Assembly: GCA_028554795.2 (NCBI GenBank)
Contig: CM068828.1
Coordinates: 19,677,936-19,741,935 of the forward strand
From: Sinohyriopsis cumingii
Taxonomy: Eukaryota > Mollusca > Bivalvia > Unionida > Unionidae
Length of the DNA stretch: 64,000 nt
Direction of reading: 5' to 3'
Shown: positions 1-13,215 of the stretch, in pieces
How the letters are laid out: every line of letters starts with the position of its first letter
Position numbering within the stretch: the stretch's first letter is position 1
Translations under genes and position numbers: made by a program
The notes under the pieces: model-generated
Database searches by the model: none
Seen by the model: only the letters and a program-made list of their open reading frames with translations
Told to the model about the DNA's origin: nothing

Positions 1-475
1 GGCCTGGACATCAATAAAAGTTGGTCTCACTATAAGAGGAGTAGACCTGATTGCCGGGACAGCATTATAAGGTGGTCTCTCAATAAGAAGGGTAGACTCT
101 ATGGCCTGGACAGCATTATAAGGTGGTCTCTCAATAAGAGGGGTAGACTCTATGGCCTGCACAACATTATCTTTTGGTCTCACTATTTTAGGGGTAGATT
201 CCATGGCCTCGACATCAATAAAAGGTGGTCTCACTATAAGAGGGGTAGATTCTATGGCCTGGACAGCATTATAAGGTGGTCTCTCAATAAGAAGGGTAGA
301 CTCTATGGCCTGGACAGCATTATAAGGTGGTCTCTCAATAAGAAGGGTAGAATCTATGGTCTGGACAGCATTATAAGGTGGTCTCACTACATGAGGGGTA
401 GAATCTATGGTCTGGACAGCATTATAAGGTGGTCTCACTACATGAGGGGTAGAATCTATGGTTTGGATAGCATTA
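1..475. repeat. 51-bp tandem array, open at window start
   Basis: About nine imperfect copies of a 51-bp unit containing GGACAGCATTATAAGGTGG and GGTAGACTCTATGGCC. Neighbouring clean copies start at 260 and 311, which gives the period. The array runs off the left edge of the window, so its full length is unknown. It lies downstream of the last visible myosin exon in gene direction and is probably intronic. Confidence 0.9.
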
Positions 476-677
476 TGAACAGTAGTTATATGGTTCAGTT
501 CAAAATGATAATGATGATGATGATAGTCTGGTTTAACAAGAATCTACAATAATTACTAGGGCACAAGCAAATTGTTTATGAAATTATTCAAGGTTACACT
601 TTGTATTTGTTAAATGCAAACCAGCTTTTTACATTGGTAGAGGACATTAAATATATCAGGGAAGTTTTACTCCTTAC

Positions 678-827
678 CTCCAAAAACAGGTCAAGAACAT
701 TCTGATTGGAGGTGAGGTCAATCTTGACTAATGGAACACCTTCTAACAAACACTCCTGCTGCTCTTTGTGAAAGACATGATCATTGGTGAATAGTTGGAG
801 TTGTTCATTGGCCAGGTTGATGCAGAG
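678..827 (-). CDS. Unconventional myosin heavy chain, motor-domain exon
   Basis: Exactly 50 codons on the minus strand, bounded by AG before CTC at 827 and a GTAAGG donor after 678. It begins LCINLANEQLQLF and includes HVFHKEQQEC, the standard myosin motor region just after the relay helix (family form: FEQLCINLANEQLQ, then a HxFxxEQ motif). It follows the exon at 1507-1563 in phase 0 with no residues missing between them. Myosin motors hydrolyse ATP and move on actin. Class is uncertain: myosin VII/XV-like, myosin III-like, or the myosin head of a molluscan chitin synthase are all possible. The rest of the motor lies beyond the window start. Confidence 0.9.
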
Positions 828-1506
828 CTAAAACAATTGGTAAGAAATGAATGATACATGATAAATATAAACTATAATACTGAAACATAATTTAATTGTA
901 TAAATTTAGTATATGTTGCATATACACAACATAAATATATGGCAAAGGAACCAGTCAGTGATGTCAATTGGTCATCTTCAAACTTGAATAACACATGCAA
1001 CCATTCATGCACAGCATGTGCACACACACACACACTCACACACAAAGCAAGTTATGATCTCTCCAGCTTTAATAACACACCATACAAAACATTTTGACAC
1101 ACACACACATTTACCAAATTTGACAGAGATACCTTAAATGGTACTATTACTCTAAAAAAAGTGTAGATAATGGATGGATGGACAGATGGATAAATAGATA
1201 AATGGACAGATAAGGCACGTTTGCATCAATAGTCAAATACGTGTAACAAATTTCATAGAGATGCCTTGAACATTCTGAGACCTAAATCCCAAATTTAATC
1301 CTTTACTATCCAAGTGCTTCAAAGTTATTGAGCAGAAATGAATGCCATGATGGTGGATGGGTGAAAGTGTGGAAACTGTCCCCCAAATCTACAAAATGGA
1401 AGGGAACAATAAAGTTACAAATGACTCTGTCATTTGCTTTCCATTTGGTAGGGCACACTAGGTTCTAATTAAGACGCATGCATATTTAAAATTTTCAAAT
1501 ACTAAC
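828..1506. other. Myosin intron, AT-rich with a CA microsatellite
   Basis: Intron between two myosin exons that join in phase 0. It contains a short CA-rich stretch near 1021-1045, another near 1098-1110 and a GGAT/GGAC-rich stretch near 1172-1215. No coding signal or recognisable transposon was seen. Confidence 0.7.
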
Positions 1507-1563
1507 CTGCTCAAAACTGTTGCGAGGAAAATTTTCAAAGCCAAATATGTCCAGCAAGCCAAT
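1507..1563 (-). CDS. Unconventional myosin heavy chain, switch II exon
   Basis: A 57-nt, 19-codon minus-strand exon flanked by a CAG acceptor above 1563 and a GTTAGT donor below 1507. It encodes IGLLDIFGFENF, the switch II/relay motif of all myosin motors (DIxGFE contacts the gamma phosphate), and ends NSFEQ, which continues directly into the exon at 678-827. The preceding identified exon (14858-14993) ends in phase 2 while this one starts in phase 0. A small exon of 3n+1 nucleotides must therefore lie between 1564 and 14857; I could not find it. Motif assignment is certain; myosin class is not. Confidence 0.93.
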
Positions 1564-2039
1564 CTGAAGACAATCACTGAAATTTCAAATTTTTTAAATC
1601 AATTAAAACTTACAGATACAATCAAAAGTTATTTTCTTTGATATAAATTATGTGAAATAATTATATAAACTCTCTTCCTCTCTGTTGCACTTATACCAAA
1701 GGACACACACACACACAGTGAAACCCCTCAAGGCTGAACCCTTGCTATACCAGAATCCCCTCAAGACCAACATTTTTGGACTATGGAGGGGTCTCATAAC
1801 TTTCTTTCATTAAAATCCATATCATTGTTTCTTTCCCACAATACACCTAAACCCCTCTACTCTAAAAAATCAAAACAACCTTTTATCCATAAAACCAAAA
1901 TTCACTTCAAACTTGGAAATGAATGTCAGCTACAAAATTCCTGACACAAAGCAGAACCAGGTTATTTATGGATAGTAAATATTGTTGTAGGCTTATCAAT
2001 GAGACAATGTTCCAAGGGCATCTAAGGTTAAAACAATAC
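1564..2039. other. Myosin intron, no gene seen
   Basis: AT-rich intronic sequence. A stretch at about 1715-1790 with ACAGTGAAACCCCTCAAGG resembles the start of a pogo-type DNA transposon, but no matching second end was found nearby. Confidence 0.5.
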
Positions 2040-2040
2040 C

Positions 2041-2076
<36 letters not shown>

Positions 2077-4500
2077 CTTTATTTAAAGAGGGTAACACAA
2101 TTAGCTAAGAACTAATCTACCTTGAGGCCCTTATACAAAGGAATTTATTTATTTGAGCTGCATCTCTGAAGCCACTGGATATAATGGGTTTGGAAGGAAA
2201 TAGAGTGGGCATTTCTAATCTCAACTGGAATACTATTCCAGAGCAAAGTTCCAAAGTATTGGAAACTTTTTTTGAATAATTCCTTATTTGATTTGGGAAT
2301 TTTATACTGATTGGTAGATACGGATCGCAGGTGGGGAGTATTGCCAGATAGCCTATACTGGAATAGTGATTGTAAATATTCAGGAGCACTATTATTGGAT
2401 ATCCTGTACATTAATTTGGCTTTTCTCAAATGAATTTGGTCTTTAACAGGTAATATTTCTAACTTACCAGCTAAATTTTCCTTGCTTTCTTTCTGGATTG
2501 ATGTTAGCCCAAATGCTCTTTTCTGAAGATGTGCCAGCTTTGCTATGTTTTTGTCATTTGAATTACCCCATACTGTATTACAGTAGTCTAAATAGGGTTG
2601 TATGTAACTTATAAAATAGTTTTCTGTGTGTTTCGGGGAGAAAATGTCTTATCTTACTGAGAAGACATAAATTTGAATTGACTTTTTTACTGATATATTT
2701 AATATGTTCTGTCCATGATTGGTTATTATCTGCCAAATCACCAAGTAGTCTATCATGACAGATCATTTGCAAATTTGTATCCTTCCGTGTCAGACAGAGT
2801 TCATCACTATCAGGATTTGTCCATTTCTGCCATGTTGAGATAAGTAATATTTTAGTTTTGCTAGTATTTACCACAATGTCAGTGCATGTGCACCAGTTGT
2901 CCAGTTTGTTTAGGGCATCTTGTAAAGAAATTTTGAGTTCATGCTTTGTGTTTCAGTTGTCTGACAACACTGTGTCATCAGCATAGAGATCTGTAGATGA
3001 TATTGAGTCCCTTAGTAAAAGTGGTAGGTCATTAATAAATAAAATAAATAATAATGGACCCAGAATCGAGCCTTGTGGTACTCCATATCTAATTGTTCCA
3101 GGTTCAGACAGAATATTATTTATATAAACATGTTGTGTTCTCTCACTTAAGTATCAAGTAAACCATCTATATGTTCTTTCATCACATTGGTAGATTTTCA
3201 GTTTCTTCAAAAGCATTTCATGATCCACCATGTCAAAAGCTTTCCTGAAATCTACAAATACAATTCCTATTATTCTACCCTGGTCAAGCACTTGAAGCCA
3301 TTTATCAGTTAGGGAGATCAAGGCAGTTTCATGTAAATGTTTCTGTCTAAAGCCGGATTGTTTAGGGTGTAACAGCAAGTGTTTGGTTAAATATGACATG
3401 AATGAGTCATGGACATGTTTTTCAATCAATTTTGACAAGTTTGGTAGTATTGAGATTGGTCGGTAGTTATCAACATCATCCTTAGAACCAGATTTGTGAA
3501 TAGGAGTTACTTTTACACTTTTCCATATTTTGGGGACAGATGAGGTTGCAATACTTAAATTGATTATGAATGTTATGTATCTACAATAGCAGAGGCAGAA
3601 GATTTAATGAGTTGTGGACCAATCTGATCAAGTCCTGTAGCTTTCTTGGTATCAAGTTCACTGAGACATTTTTTTAACAAAGTTTTTTCATACTGGTGGG
3701 ATACAGAAACATACCTCCTTAGAGATTTTGCTGCTGCAGAACTTTTTCAGTTCATTAAAGTTGTTTTATATCACTGGTTCTTTTAACTTTGTGGCAATGT
3801 TGGTGAAAAAATGACTGAAAACATTTGCAATGTCAGTGTCATCAGTGACTATAGTGTCATTTACCAGAAGTGAGTGAATTTTATTTGTCTGATTTTTGTG
3901 TGTTCCTCCAATGAGTTCATTGAAGACTTTCCAAATGGAGTTTAATTGTGTTGCTCTTTTTGTTTTCAAGAAATGATTGATAATAAGTTTTTTTGGTGCT
4001 TTTTTAAACATACTTGTTATTTTATTTCTCCATACTTTATATTGTGCATGGTTTCCCACAGCCTTGAATTGGTCTCTTGTTTTCACAGCATCTAAGATTT
4101 TAGTAGTAAGCCAGTTAGGTTGGATTTCATTCTCTACTTGATGTACTTTCAGTAGTGCATGCTTAGAGATTACATCCATAAATAAGTCAGTCCAGTGTCA
4201 CCCTCAGAGCTTCATCTATGTCATCCAAATTTTGGATCATATTCCATGGTACTTTATATAGGTCACTGCAAAACTGTTCTTCATTAAACTTTTTGAATGA
4301 TCTGTAAGTGATAGTTTTGTGTGTATTTTTATTTTTTCTCTTGCATTTAATCTTTCTTGTCAAAAAAGTAGGATAGTGGTCACTAAGACCAACATTTGGT
4401 ACATTTACACAAGCCACATTGTCTGGTAGGTTGGTATAAATGTGATCAATAAGAGTGCTTGACATTTCTGTTACCCTTGTGGGCTCATTTACCAGCTAGA
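2040..4500 (-). mobile_element. Degraded non-LTR (LINE) retrotransposon, 3' two-thirds
   Basis: Minus-strand reading gives, in order, an endonuclease C-terminal end (4187-4465, with the SDH motif GLSDHYP), a linker, and a reverse transcriptase in pieces. The pieces are SGFRQKHLHE and FVDFRKAF at 3154-3438, GVPQGSILGPLLF near 3060-3120, YADDT near 2970-2990, and a C-terminal domain with LLWNSIP at 2145-2429. It ends with a conserved 3' segment and a TAA/ATT microsatellite tail (2042-2074). The same 3' segment and tail recur at 17216-17575. Several stops and frameshifts make it inactive. Clade is unresolved: Jockey-, CR1- and related LINEs share this layout. Confidence 0.85.
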
Positions 4501-4628
4501 CAAGGCCTAATGATTCAATAAATTCCATCCAGTTGTTCCTTATTTGAGTACTGAGAAGGTCCTTATTTATATCACCGAGTATATATGTTTCTTTCTCCTG
4601 TGCAAGAACATTTTCCATTTGTTTCAAA
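4496..4628 (-). pseudogene. LINE endonuclease fragment fused to repeat-coded peptide
   Basis: Minus-strand reading contains ETYILGDINKDLL, the GDxN motif of an apurinic-type LINE endonuclease. It is separated from the downstream endonuclease piece (4187-4465) by a single in-frame TAG near 4496. Upstream, the open frame runs without interruption into a 21-bp tandem array (4629-5090) read as a seven-residue repeat of the form STFIQDL. The N-terminal half of the endonuclease is absent. Confidence 0.75.
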
Positions 4629-5090
4629 GACAAGTCTTGTATGAATGTAGACAAGTCTTGTATGTATGTAGACAAGTCTTGTATGAATGTAGACAAGTCT
4701 TGTATGAATGTAGACAAGTCTTGTATGTATGTAGACAAGTCTTGTATGAATGTAGACAAGTCTTGTATGAATGTAGACAAGTCTTGTATGAATGTAGACA
4801 AGTCTTGTATGTATGTAGACAAGTCTTGTATGAATGTAGACAAGTCTTGTATGTATGTAGACAAGTCTTGTATGAATGTAGACAAGTCTTGTATGAATGT
4901 AGACAAGTCTTGTACGAATGTAGACAAGTCTTGTATGTATGTAGACAAGTCTTGTACGAATGTAGACAAGTCTTGTATGAATGTAGACAAGTCTTGTATG
5001 TATGTAGACAAGTCTTGTATGAATGTAGACAAGTCTTGTATGTATGTAGACAAGTCTTGTATGTATGTAGACAAGTCTTGTATGAATGAT
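4629..5090. repeat. 21-bp tandem array, about 22 copies
   Basis: Near-perfect copies of a 21-bp unit (ACAAGTCTTGTATGAATGTA plus G) with mainly A/T alternation at one position. As 21 is divisible by three, long frames stay open on both strands; these are by-products of the repeat, not genes. On the minus strand it is in frame with the LINE endonuclease remnant, so it probably expanded from LINE coding sequence. Confidence 0.95.
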
Positions 5091-5137
5091 TGTGCTTATC
5101 TGCTTATTATCTAATTGTAATTGATGCCATTTTACTG

Positions 5138-7385
5138 TCCTTAATATAGGACTGTACTATCCTTATACTGGACTGTACTAAGTTATAGGACTGTACTATC
5201 CTTATAGGACTAAACTATCCTTATAGGACTGAACTATCCTTATAGGACTGAACCATCCTTATAGGACTGTACCATCCTTATAGGACTGAACTATCCTTAT
5301 ACTGGACTGTACTATCCTTATAGGACTAAACTATCCTTATAGGACTGAACTATCCTTATAGGACTGTACTATCCTTATAGGACTGAACTATCCTTATAGG
5401 AGTAAACTATCCTTATAGGACTGAACTATCCTTATAGGACTGAACTATCCTTATAGGACTACTATCCTTATAATGGACTAAACTATCCCTATATGACTGT
5501 ACTATCCTTATTGGACTTAACAATCCTTATTGGACTGTACTATCCTTATCGGACTGAACTATCCTTATAGGACTGTACTATCCTTATAGGACTAATATCC
5601 TTATACTGGACTGAACTATCCTTATAAGACTGTAATCTCCTTATTGGATTGAACTATCCTTATTGGACTGAACTCTCCATATTGGACTGTACTATCCTTA
5701 TTGGACTGTACTATTCTTATAGGACTGAACTATCCTTATAGGACTGTACTATTCTTATAGGACTATACTATCCTTATTTAACTGTACTATCCTTATTGGA
5801 CTGAACAATCCTTATAGGACTGTACTATCCTTATAGGACTGTACTATCCTTATTGGACTGTATTATCCTTATAGGACTGTACTATCCTTATAAGACTGAA
5901 CTATCCTTATTGGACTGTACTATCCTTATTGGACTCAACTATCCTTATAGGACTGAACTATCCTTATTGGACTGTACTATCCTTATAGGACTGTACTATC
6001 CTTATTGTACTGAACTATCCTTATAGGACTGTACTATCCTTATAGGACTGTACTATCCTTATAAGACTGAACTATCCTTATTGGACTGAACTATCCTTAT
6101 TGGACTGTACTATCCTTATTGTACTGAACTATCCTTATAGGAGTGTACTATCCTTATAGGACTGTACTATCCTTACAAGACTGAACTATCCTTATTCGAC
6201 TCAACTATCCTTATAGGACTGAACTATCCTTATTGGACTGTACTATCCTTATAGGACTGTACTATCCTTATTGTACTGAACTATCCTTATAGGAGTGTAC
6301 TATCTTTATAGGACTGTACTATCCTTATAAGACTGAACTATCCTTATTGGACTGTACTATCCTTATTGGACTGTACTGTACTATCCTTATAGGACTGTAC
6401 TATCCTTATTGGACTGTACTATCCTTATTGGACTGAACTATCCTTATAGGATTGTACTATCCTTATAGGACTGAACTATCCTTATAGGACTGAACTATCC
6501 TTATTGGACTGTACTATCCTTATTGTACTGAACTATCCTTATAGGAGTGTACTATCCTTATAGGACTGTACTATCCTTATAAGACTGAACTATCCTTATT
6601 CGACTCAACTATCCTTATAGGACTGAACTATCCTTATAGGAGTGTACTATCCTTATAGGACTGTACTATCCTTATTGTACTGAACTATCCTTATAGGAGT
6701 GTTCTATCTTTATAGTACTGTACTATCCTTATAAGACTGAACTATCCTTATAGGACTGAACTATCCTTATTGGACTGTACTATCCTTATTGGACTGTACT
6801 ATCCTTATTGGACTGAACTATCCTTATTGGACTGTACTATCCTTATTGGACTGTACTGTACTATCCTTATAGGACTGTACTATCCTTATTGAACTGTACT
6901 ATCCTTATAGGACTGTACTATCCTTATTGTACTGAACTATCCTTATAGGAGTGTACTATCCTTATAGGACTGTATTATCCTTATAAGACTGAACTATCCT
7001 TATTGGACTCAACTATCCTTATAGGTCTGTACTATCCTTATAGGACTGTACAATCCTTATAGAACTGAACTATCCTTATAGGACTGTACTATCCTTATAG
7101 GACTGTACTATCCTTATAGGACTGTACTATCCTTATTGTACTGAACCATCCTTATAGGACTGTACTATCCTTATAGGACTGAACTATCCATATAGGACTG
7201 TACTATACTTATAGGACTAAACTATCCTTATAGGACTAAACTATCCTTATAGGACTAAACTATCATTTTAGAACTAAATTATCATTGGACTGTACTATAC
7301 TTATAGGACTACTATCCTTACACTGGACTGAACTATCCTTATAACACTGTACTATCCTTATTGGACTGAACTATCCTTATAGGAT
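5138..7385. repeat. Large 19-bp satellite-like array
   Basis: Roughly 115 copies of CCTTATAGGACTGTACTAT with common variants (TTGGAC, TGAACT, AAGACT). Sub-patterns of several units recur (for example around 6250-6350 and 6530-6600), suggesting later multi-unit duplications. No coding content. Confidence 0.95.
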
Positions 7386-7473
7386 AAAATGAGTATGATC
7401 AATGACTGTGACTCTATGCCAAAACCTATGTTTAAGAAACTAGAAGAATTTGACATGGGAACATTATGAACTA

Positions 7474-9462
7474 CAGTGTGACCCCGCTATAACACGGTAG
7501 TTGGGAGCCATAAAACCCGACCGCGTTATATACCGAACCATGTCATATGCAACCAAGTCAGTTAGCTGAAGAAAATGTACCTCCCCCCCACAAAAAAAAC
7601 TGGGGGGTGTGTGGGTAATAAATGCGGGCAGTAAAATACGTGCTTCGTCGGCACAGTTACGATCTTGAATTTAAATGAGAAATACACCTGTAGTGAAAAC
7701 AGAGAAGACATAATATAACAGTTTACTTTATTTAGAGAACCATGAATTGGTACATATACGTGAATCCTGTTTATATATAAATGTCTAATGTACTGCATGA
7801 ATAGAGTATCAACATTGTGTACTCACCTGTGAACCTCATCATATACACTGAATCCACAATACAAGTGATTCCATCGAAAATAGTCACACACAGCTTTAAA
7901 ATATTCATTAATTTTGTAACAGGTCATATTGGTCTGAATTCAGTGGAAAAACATAGCACAATCACGTAACAAATGACGAAGCACATTTACTTTAAAGTAC
8001 GTTCCAAGTCGGTAAAAGTTAGGAAAAAGGAAACTTTCACATAACAGTTAATGTGTTCCAGTCACATTGGAAAATGCAAAAATCCATCAGATTCCATCTC
8101 TTTTATTTAAGTTTGGTACTGACTTCCTTTGAAGAAAAGTTCTTTGCTGTTATTGAAAGAATGTAGTTGGCTTTCTTTGATGAAGGGTGCATGCGCTATT
8201 GAAGTCACCGCTAAAGGACAGCTTTGGAGAACTAAATGAATGCCCGTTTCTTATTGTGGCAGCAACATCAAATAATTGTATTGCATGATTGAGACTGGTA
8301 TTTTTTCCATTTGCTGAGTATGTTTTCATAACAGTCGGTGCTTCAAAGGTAATCTGTTTCCTTTGAAATTTCAGCAAACTATTTTATCTGGGTACATTTT
8401 TAAAAAGGAATTGGCCATCGTTTAGACTATTCTAGTTACTGTCCCTCCATGCCTACTGAATAAACCAATAAGTAAGATGTAATTTTTATATATATTTTTT
8501 TTTTTTTTTACATTTGTGGTAGCAGCGTGGTGCTGCCTTCCACGAATGCATCTAAAAATTAACAAAGGGTCAACGGATGATAGAGACGAAGGTGTTCTGA
8601 TGACAGGGATTATTACAGAAAACATGAGCGTTCTGAAGGATTTAATTCTGAGTGCAATGAGGAGGAATTTTACTTACCATCCACATACAAATGTCAGTCT
8701 TTGTAAATATATTAATTACTAGTGAGCGGCCAAAAATCAGATGAAAGATAGATTACGAGACAATGCCTCGTCCGGTTGATCTCCATTACCAGAAATGTCA
8801 ACAACAAAAAAAGCAGATATTTCACAACATACAGAACTCATGCTAGATGTAAGGATAGGCGGATTATGATATAATAATGCACTGTTTAGATGGTTTGTAA
8901 GTATGGACAAAGAATTTGTTTATGTAACAATAGATAAATTTCAGTGCATTTTATATCCAGTTTGCGGCTTCCTTTCATGGGGCCTCTGAATTTCTGCACT
9001 CCAAACCAATGGTTGTATATAATCGATTAAACAGCCAACAATGTCGCCAACAAATAAAAAAAGCCACATGATATGCTTTGCAGCCAATAAGGAAAAACAA
9101 TCCAAGTTTGTGACATTGGCGAAGACCTACACAATCCCAGAATAAACTTTTTATGCGTTTTTTCTTCTTCTTACTTTTAAGAAGAAAAAAAAAAACTTTT
9201 TCGTGTATGAGAAAAATACTTTTTCGTGTACGAGAAAAATACGTATAAAATTTCATGAGCCAAGCCACGATCATCTTGTATTATTCATACGCGATCTCTT
9301 CCCCAAAATGATAAGCAACTTTTTACGTTTTTTTTGTACTTTTTAAGAATTTTTTCTGTGCACAAGAAAAATACATGTATATGAAATTTCGGGAGCCACG
9401 CCACGACCACATTATATCTGAATTTGCATTATAACGGAGTGCGCTATAGCAGGGTCACACTG
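7474..9462. mobile_element. Non-autonomous pogo/Tigger-like DNA transposon, about 2 kb
   Basis: The ends form an imperfect inverted repeat: CAGTGTGACCCCGCTATAAC at the left, and at the right the complement of CAGTGTGACCCTGCTATAGC. Each end is flanked by TA (7472-7473 and 9463-9464), the Tc1/mariner/pogo target duplication. The CAGT start and a GCTATAA-type terminus resemble pogo/Tigger elements. No DDE transposase frame is visible; the interior is AT-rich with poly-T and lysine-rich short frames only. Confidence 0.75.
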
Positions 9463-9636
9463 TATATGGATATTGAAATATCATGGACGATCATTTTGAA
9501 TGGACTTGTAATATAGTTATACATGTATTTTATTACTTAACCCTTTACCTCATAGAGCATAGTGACAAAGTGCAGCACGCTATAAATAGAACACCAGTTA
9601 CCTAGTCAACAGCATACGCATAGGCCTGCCGGTGAA
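9463..9636. other. Short spacer with no gene
   Basis: Anonymous AT-rich sequence between the pogo-like element and the dispersed repeat array. Nothing recognisable was seen. Confidence 0.4.
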
Positions 9637-11095
9637 GTGTTAAGCAATGTAGTGTATGTTACGTTTAACAGCAGTTTTAACCATTTTACATTTTTGGTAC
9701 ACATCTATTATATGTGGAAAAATTTAAGAGTAAAGTCCGATTGTTATAGCTGTGTAATTATTTTTTTTCCCGGAAGAATTTTTATGTGCTTTAAGATCGA
9801 GAGAGAACTCATTCACCGTCATGTCAGTGAGGCCACGTGACCAACCGTAGCTGCCATTTCCCATACTTGAAATTTACATTTTTCGTCTGCGTCTACATAA
9901 GTAAGCCATCTGAATTTGATAATCAATAAAAACTAATTGCTGTCTACATAAATATCAAAGCCTTTACCTAAGTTATTGAATCTTTCATAATTGTGATTCT
10001 AATTGTGAAAACTTCGTAAGTACTGAATGAAATCCTGCCTGTGAACTGTTAAGCAATGTAGTGTATGTTACGTTTAACAGCAATTTTAACCATTTTACAT
10101 TTTTGGTACACATCTATTATTTGTGGAAAAATTTAAGAGTAAAGTCCGATTGTTATAGCTGTGTAATTATTTTTCACAGAAATTTTTTTTATGTGCTTTA
10201 AAATCGAGAGAGAACTCGTTCACCATCATGTCAGTGAGGCCGCGTGATCAACCATAGCTGCTATTTCCAATACTTGAAATTTACAAGGTTTTCGTGTGCG
10301 TCTACATCACTAAGTCATCTGAATTTGATAATTTATAAAAACTAATTGATGCCCACATCAATATCATAGCCTTTACCTAAGTTATTGAATCTTTCATAGT
10401 TGTGATTCTAATTGTGAAAACGTTTAACAGCAATTTTAACCATTTTACATTTTTGGTACACATCTATTATTTGTGGAAAAATTTAAGAGTAAAGTCCGAT
10501 TGTTATAGCTGTGTAATTATTTTTCACAGAAATTTTTTTTATGTGCTTTAAAATCGAGAGAGAACTCATTCACCATCATGTCAGTGAGGCCGCGTGATCA
10601 ACCGTAGCTGCTATTTCCAATACTTGAAATTTACAAGGTTTTCGTGTGCGTCTACATCACTAAGTCATCTGAATTTGATAATTTATAAAAACTAACTGAT
10701 GCCTACATCAATATCAGAGCCTTTACCTAAGTTATTGAATCTTTCATGGTTGTGATTCTAATCGTGAAAACTTCATACGTACTGAATGAAATCCGCAACC
10801 GCCATTTTGGAGAGTGGATATTACAACCCAGTTACTTTAAATAGCAGATATCGACCAGTGCATAAATAGCGACTACGTGATCTGACATAATTGTCATTCA
10901 CAGAAATGAATGTAGTATCTAATAGTGGTTTTTCTCCAAAGATGGTGCTGCGAAAACCAGCTCAAAATGGCTGTGTTTACAGCAGGCGTCAAAAGGCGCT
11001 TCCATGCGAATCTTGTAGAGGCGTCAAAAGGCGCTTCCGTGTGAATGGAGTAGAGGCATTCAAAGATGCTTGCATGAGGTAAAGGGTTAAATGTT
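9637..11095. repeat. Dispersed repeat family in about three partial tandem copies
   Basis: Three copies of an approximately 370-bp block begin near 9640, 10050 and 10419. Each contains TTTTAACCATTTTACATTTT, GAGAGAACTC and GTCAGTGAGGCC. The last copy continues through 10800-11095 into a unique tail including ATAAATAGC and CCAGCTCAAAATGG. A diverged copy with the same order of landmarks lies at 55990-56640. No terminal repeats or coding capacity were recognised, so the class is unknown. Confidence 0.8.
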
Positions 11096-11770
11096 TCTTG
11101 TGACAAGGACTTTATTTTCATTTGGAACAACTGTATTTATTCATGCGACATGGACTTTATGTTTATTTGGAACAACTATTTATTCATGTGACATGGACTA
11201 TTTTTATATGGAACAACTGTATTTATTCATGTGACATGGACTTTATTTTTATTTGAAACAACTGTATTTATTCATGTGACATGAACTTTATTTTTATTAG
11301 GAACAACTGTATTTATTCATGTGACATGGACTTTATGTTTATTTGGAACAACTGTATTTATTCATGTGACATGGACTTCATGTTTATTTGGAACAAATGT
11401 ATTTATTCATGTGACATGGACTATTTTTATATGGAACAACTGTATTTATTCATGTGACAAGGACTATATTTTTATATGGAACAACTGTATTTATTCATGT
11501 GACATGGACTTTATGTTTATTTGGAACAAATGTATTTATTCATGTGACATGGACTATTTTTATATGGAACAACTGTATTTATTCATGTGACAAGGACTAT
11601 ATTTTTATATGGAATAACTGTGTTCATGTGACAAGGTCTGTATTTTTACATGGAAATATCTGTATTAATTCATGAGACAAGGGCTGTATTTTTACATGGA
11701 AATAACTGTATTAATTCATGTGACATGGACTGTATTTTTATACGGAACCAGTGTATTTATTCACATGACC
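11096..11770. repeat. 45-bp minisatellite, about 15 copies
   Basis: Unit contains GGAACAACTGTATTTATTCA and GTGACATGGACT. The copies are close enough that short frames open across the array; these are repeat artefacts. Confidence 0.9.
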
Positions 11771-12220
11771 CATGTATGCTTCAAAAGGAACAACTAAAAT
11801 GTTGCAAGAAATGTATTTAAAAAATCAAACAACAGTCTTTATCTTTTTCACTTGAACACACACACACACACATACATGTACACACACACACACACACACA
11901 TGTATACATTCACAAACACATACATAAATGACTGTTCTCTATTTATATTCCTGCTCTCTCTCAATCAAGTCACATAAGGACTTATAAGACATTTTTTTCA
12001 CATTTGGGAAACCCCCAGGAAAAACCCCATAAACCCCAAGTAAACCCCCAGTAAACCCTAAGACTAGAAGACCAGATCTTTTTCTTCAAGAAAGTATACT
12101 TGTTAAATAAGGTCATTGTTAAAATCACAAACAACTGCTTCACTCATTCATGTCATGATAAAGCAACATAAATAGAAAAGACAGAATCAGAACAGACTGA
12201 AAAACTACCAACATTCAGTT
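11771..12220. other. Intronic spacer with CA microsatellite
   Basis: Contains a CA repeat at about 11856-11900 and a short AAACCCC-rich stretch near 12010-12060. No gene seen. Confidence 0.6.
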
Positions 12221-13215
12221 TATTGGGCATAAAATAGTGTGACACTGTCCAAATAGTGACAGAATAGGATAAAATATTCCCATTGATAATGTCTAAAAAG
12301 AGGGAAAAACAAAACAAAATATTTCCATTCATACTGTCCAAATATAGGAGATGAATAGGATAAATTATTCTCATTGACAATGTCCAAATAGAGGAACTGA
12401 ATAGGATTAAATATTTCCATTGACAATGTCCAAATAGAGCAGCTGAATAGGATAAATTATTCCCATTCATACTGTCCAAATAGAGGAGTTCAATAGGATA
12501 AAATATTCCTATTCATACTGTCCAAATAGAGGAGTTCAATAGGATTCAATATTCCCATTGGCAATGTCCAAATAGAGGAATTGAATAGGATTAAATATTT
12601 CCATTGACAATGTCCAAATAGAGCACCTGAATAGGATAAAATATTCCCATTCATACTGTCCAAATAGAGGAGTTCAATAGGATAAAATATTCCCATTCAT
12701 ACTGTCCAAATAGAGGAGTTCAATAGGATTCAATATTCCCATTGGCAATGTCCAAATAAAGCAGCTGAATAGGATAAATTAATCCCATTGACAATGTCCA
12801 AATAGAGGAGTTGAATAGGATAAAATATTCCCATTGACAATGTCCAAACAGAGGAGTTCAATAGGATAAAATATTCCCATTGTTAATGTCCATATAGAGG
12901 AGATGAATAGGATATTTTAATCCAACTGACAATGTCCAAATAGAGGAGTTCAATAAGATAAAATATTCCCATTGATAATGTCCAAACAGAGGAGATGAAT
13001 AGGATACATTAATCCAACTGACAATGTCCAAATAGAGGAGTTGAATAGGATAAAATATTCCCATTGACAATGTCCAAATGGAGGAGATGAATAGGATAGA
13101 ATATTGCCAATCATACTGTCCAAATAGAGGAGTTGAATAGGACAAAATACTCCCATTGACAATGTTCAAATAGAGGTGTTGAATTGGATAAATTAATCCC
13201 ATTATTAATGTCCAA
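12221..13215. repeat. 46-bp minisatellite, about 21 copies
   Basis: Unit contains AATAGGATAAAATATTCCCA and TGTCCAAATAGAGGAGTT. Minus-strand frames of 68-123 codons across it are repeat artefacts. Confidence 0.9.
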
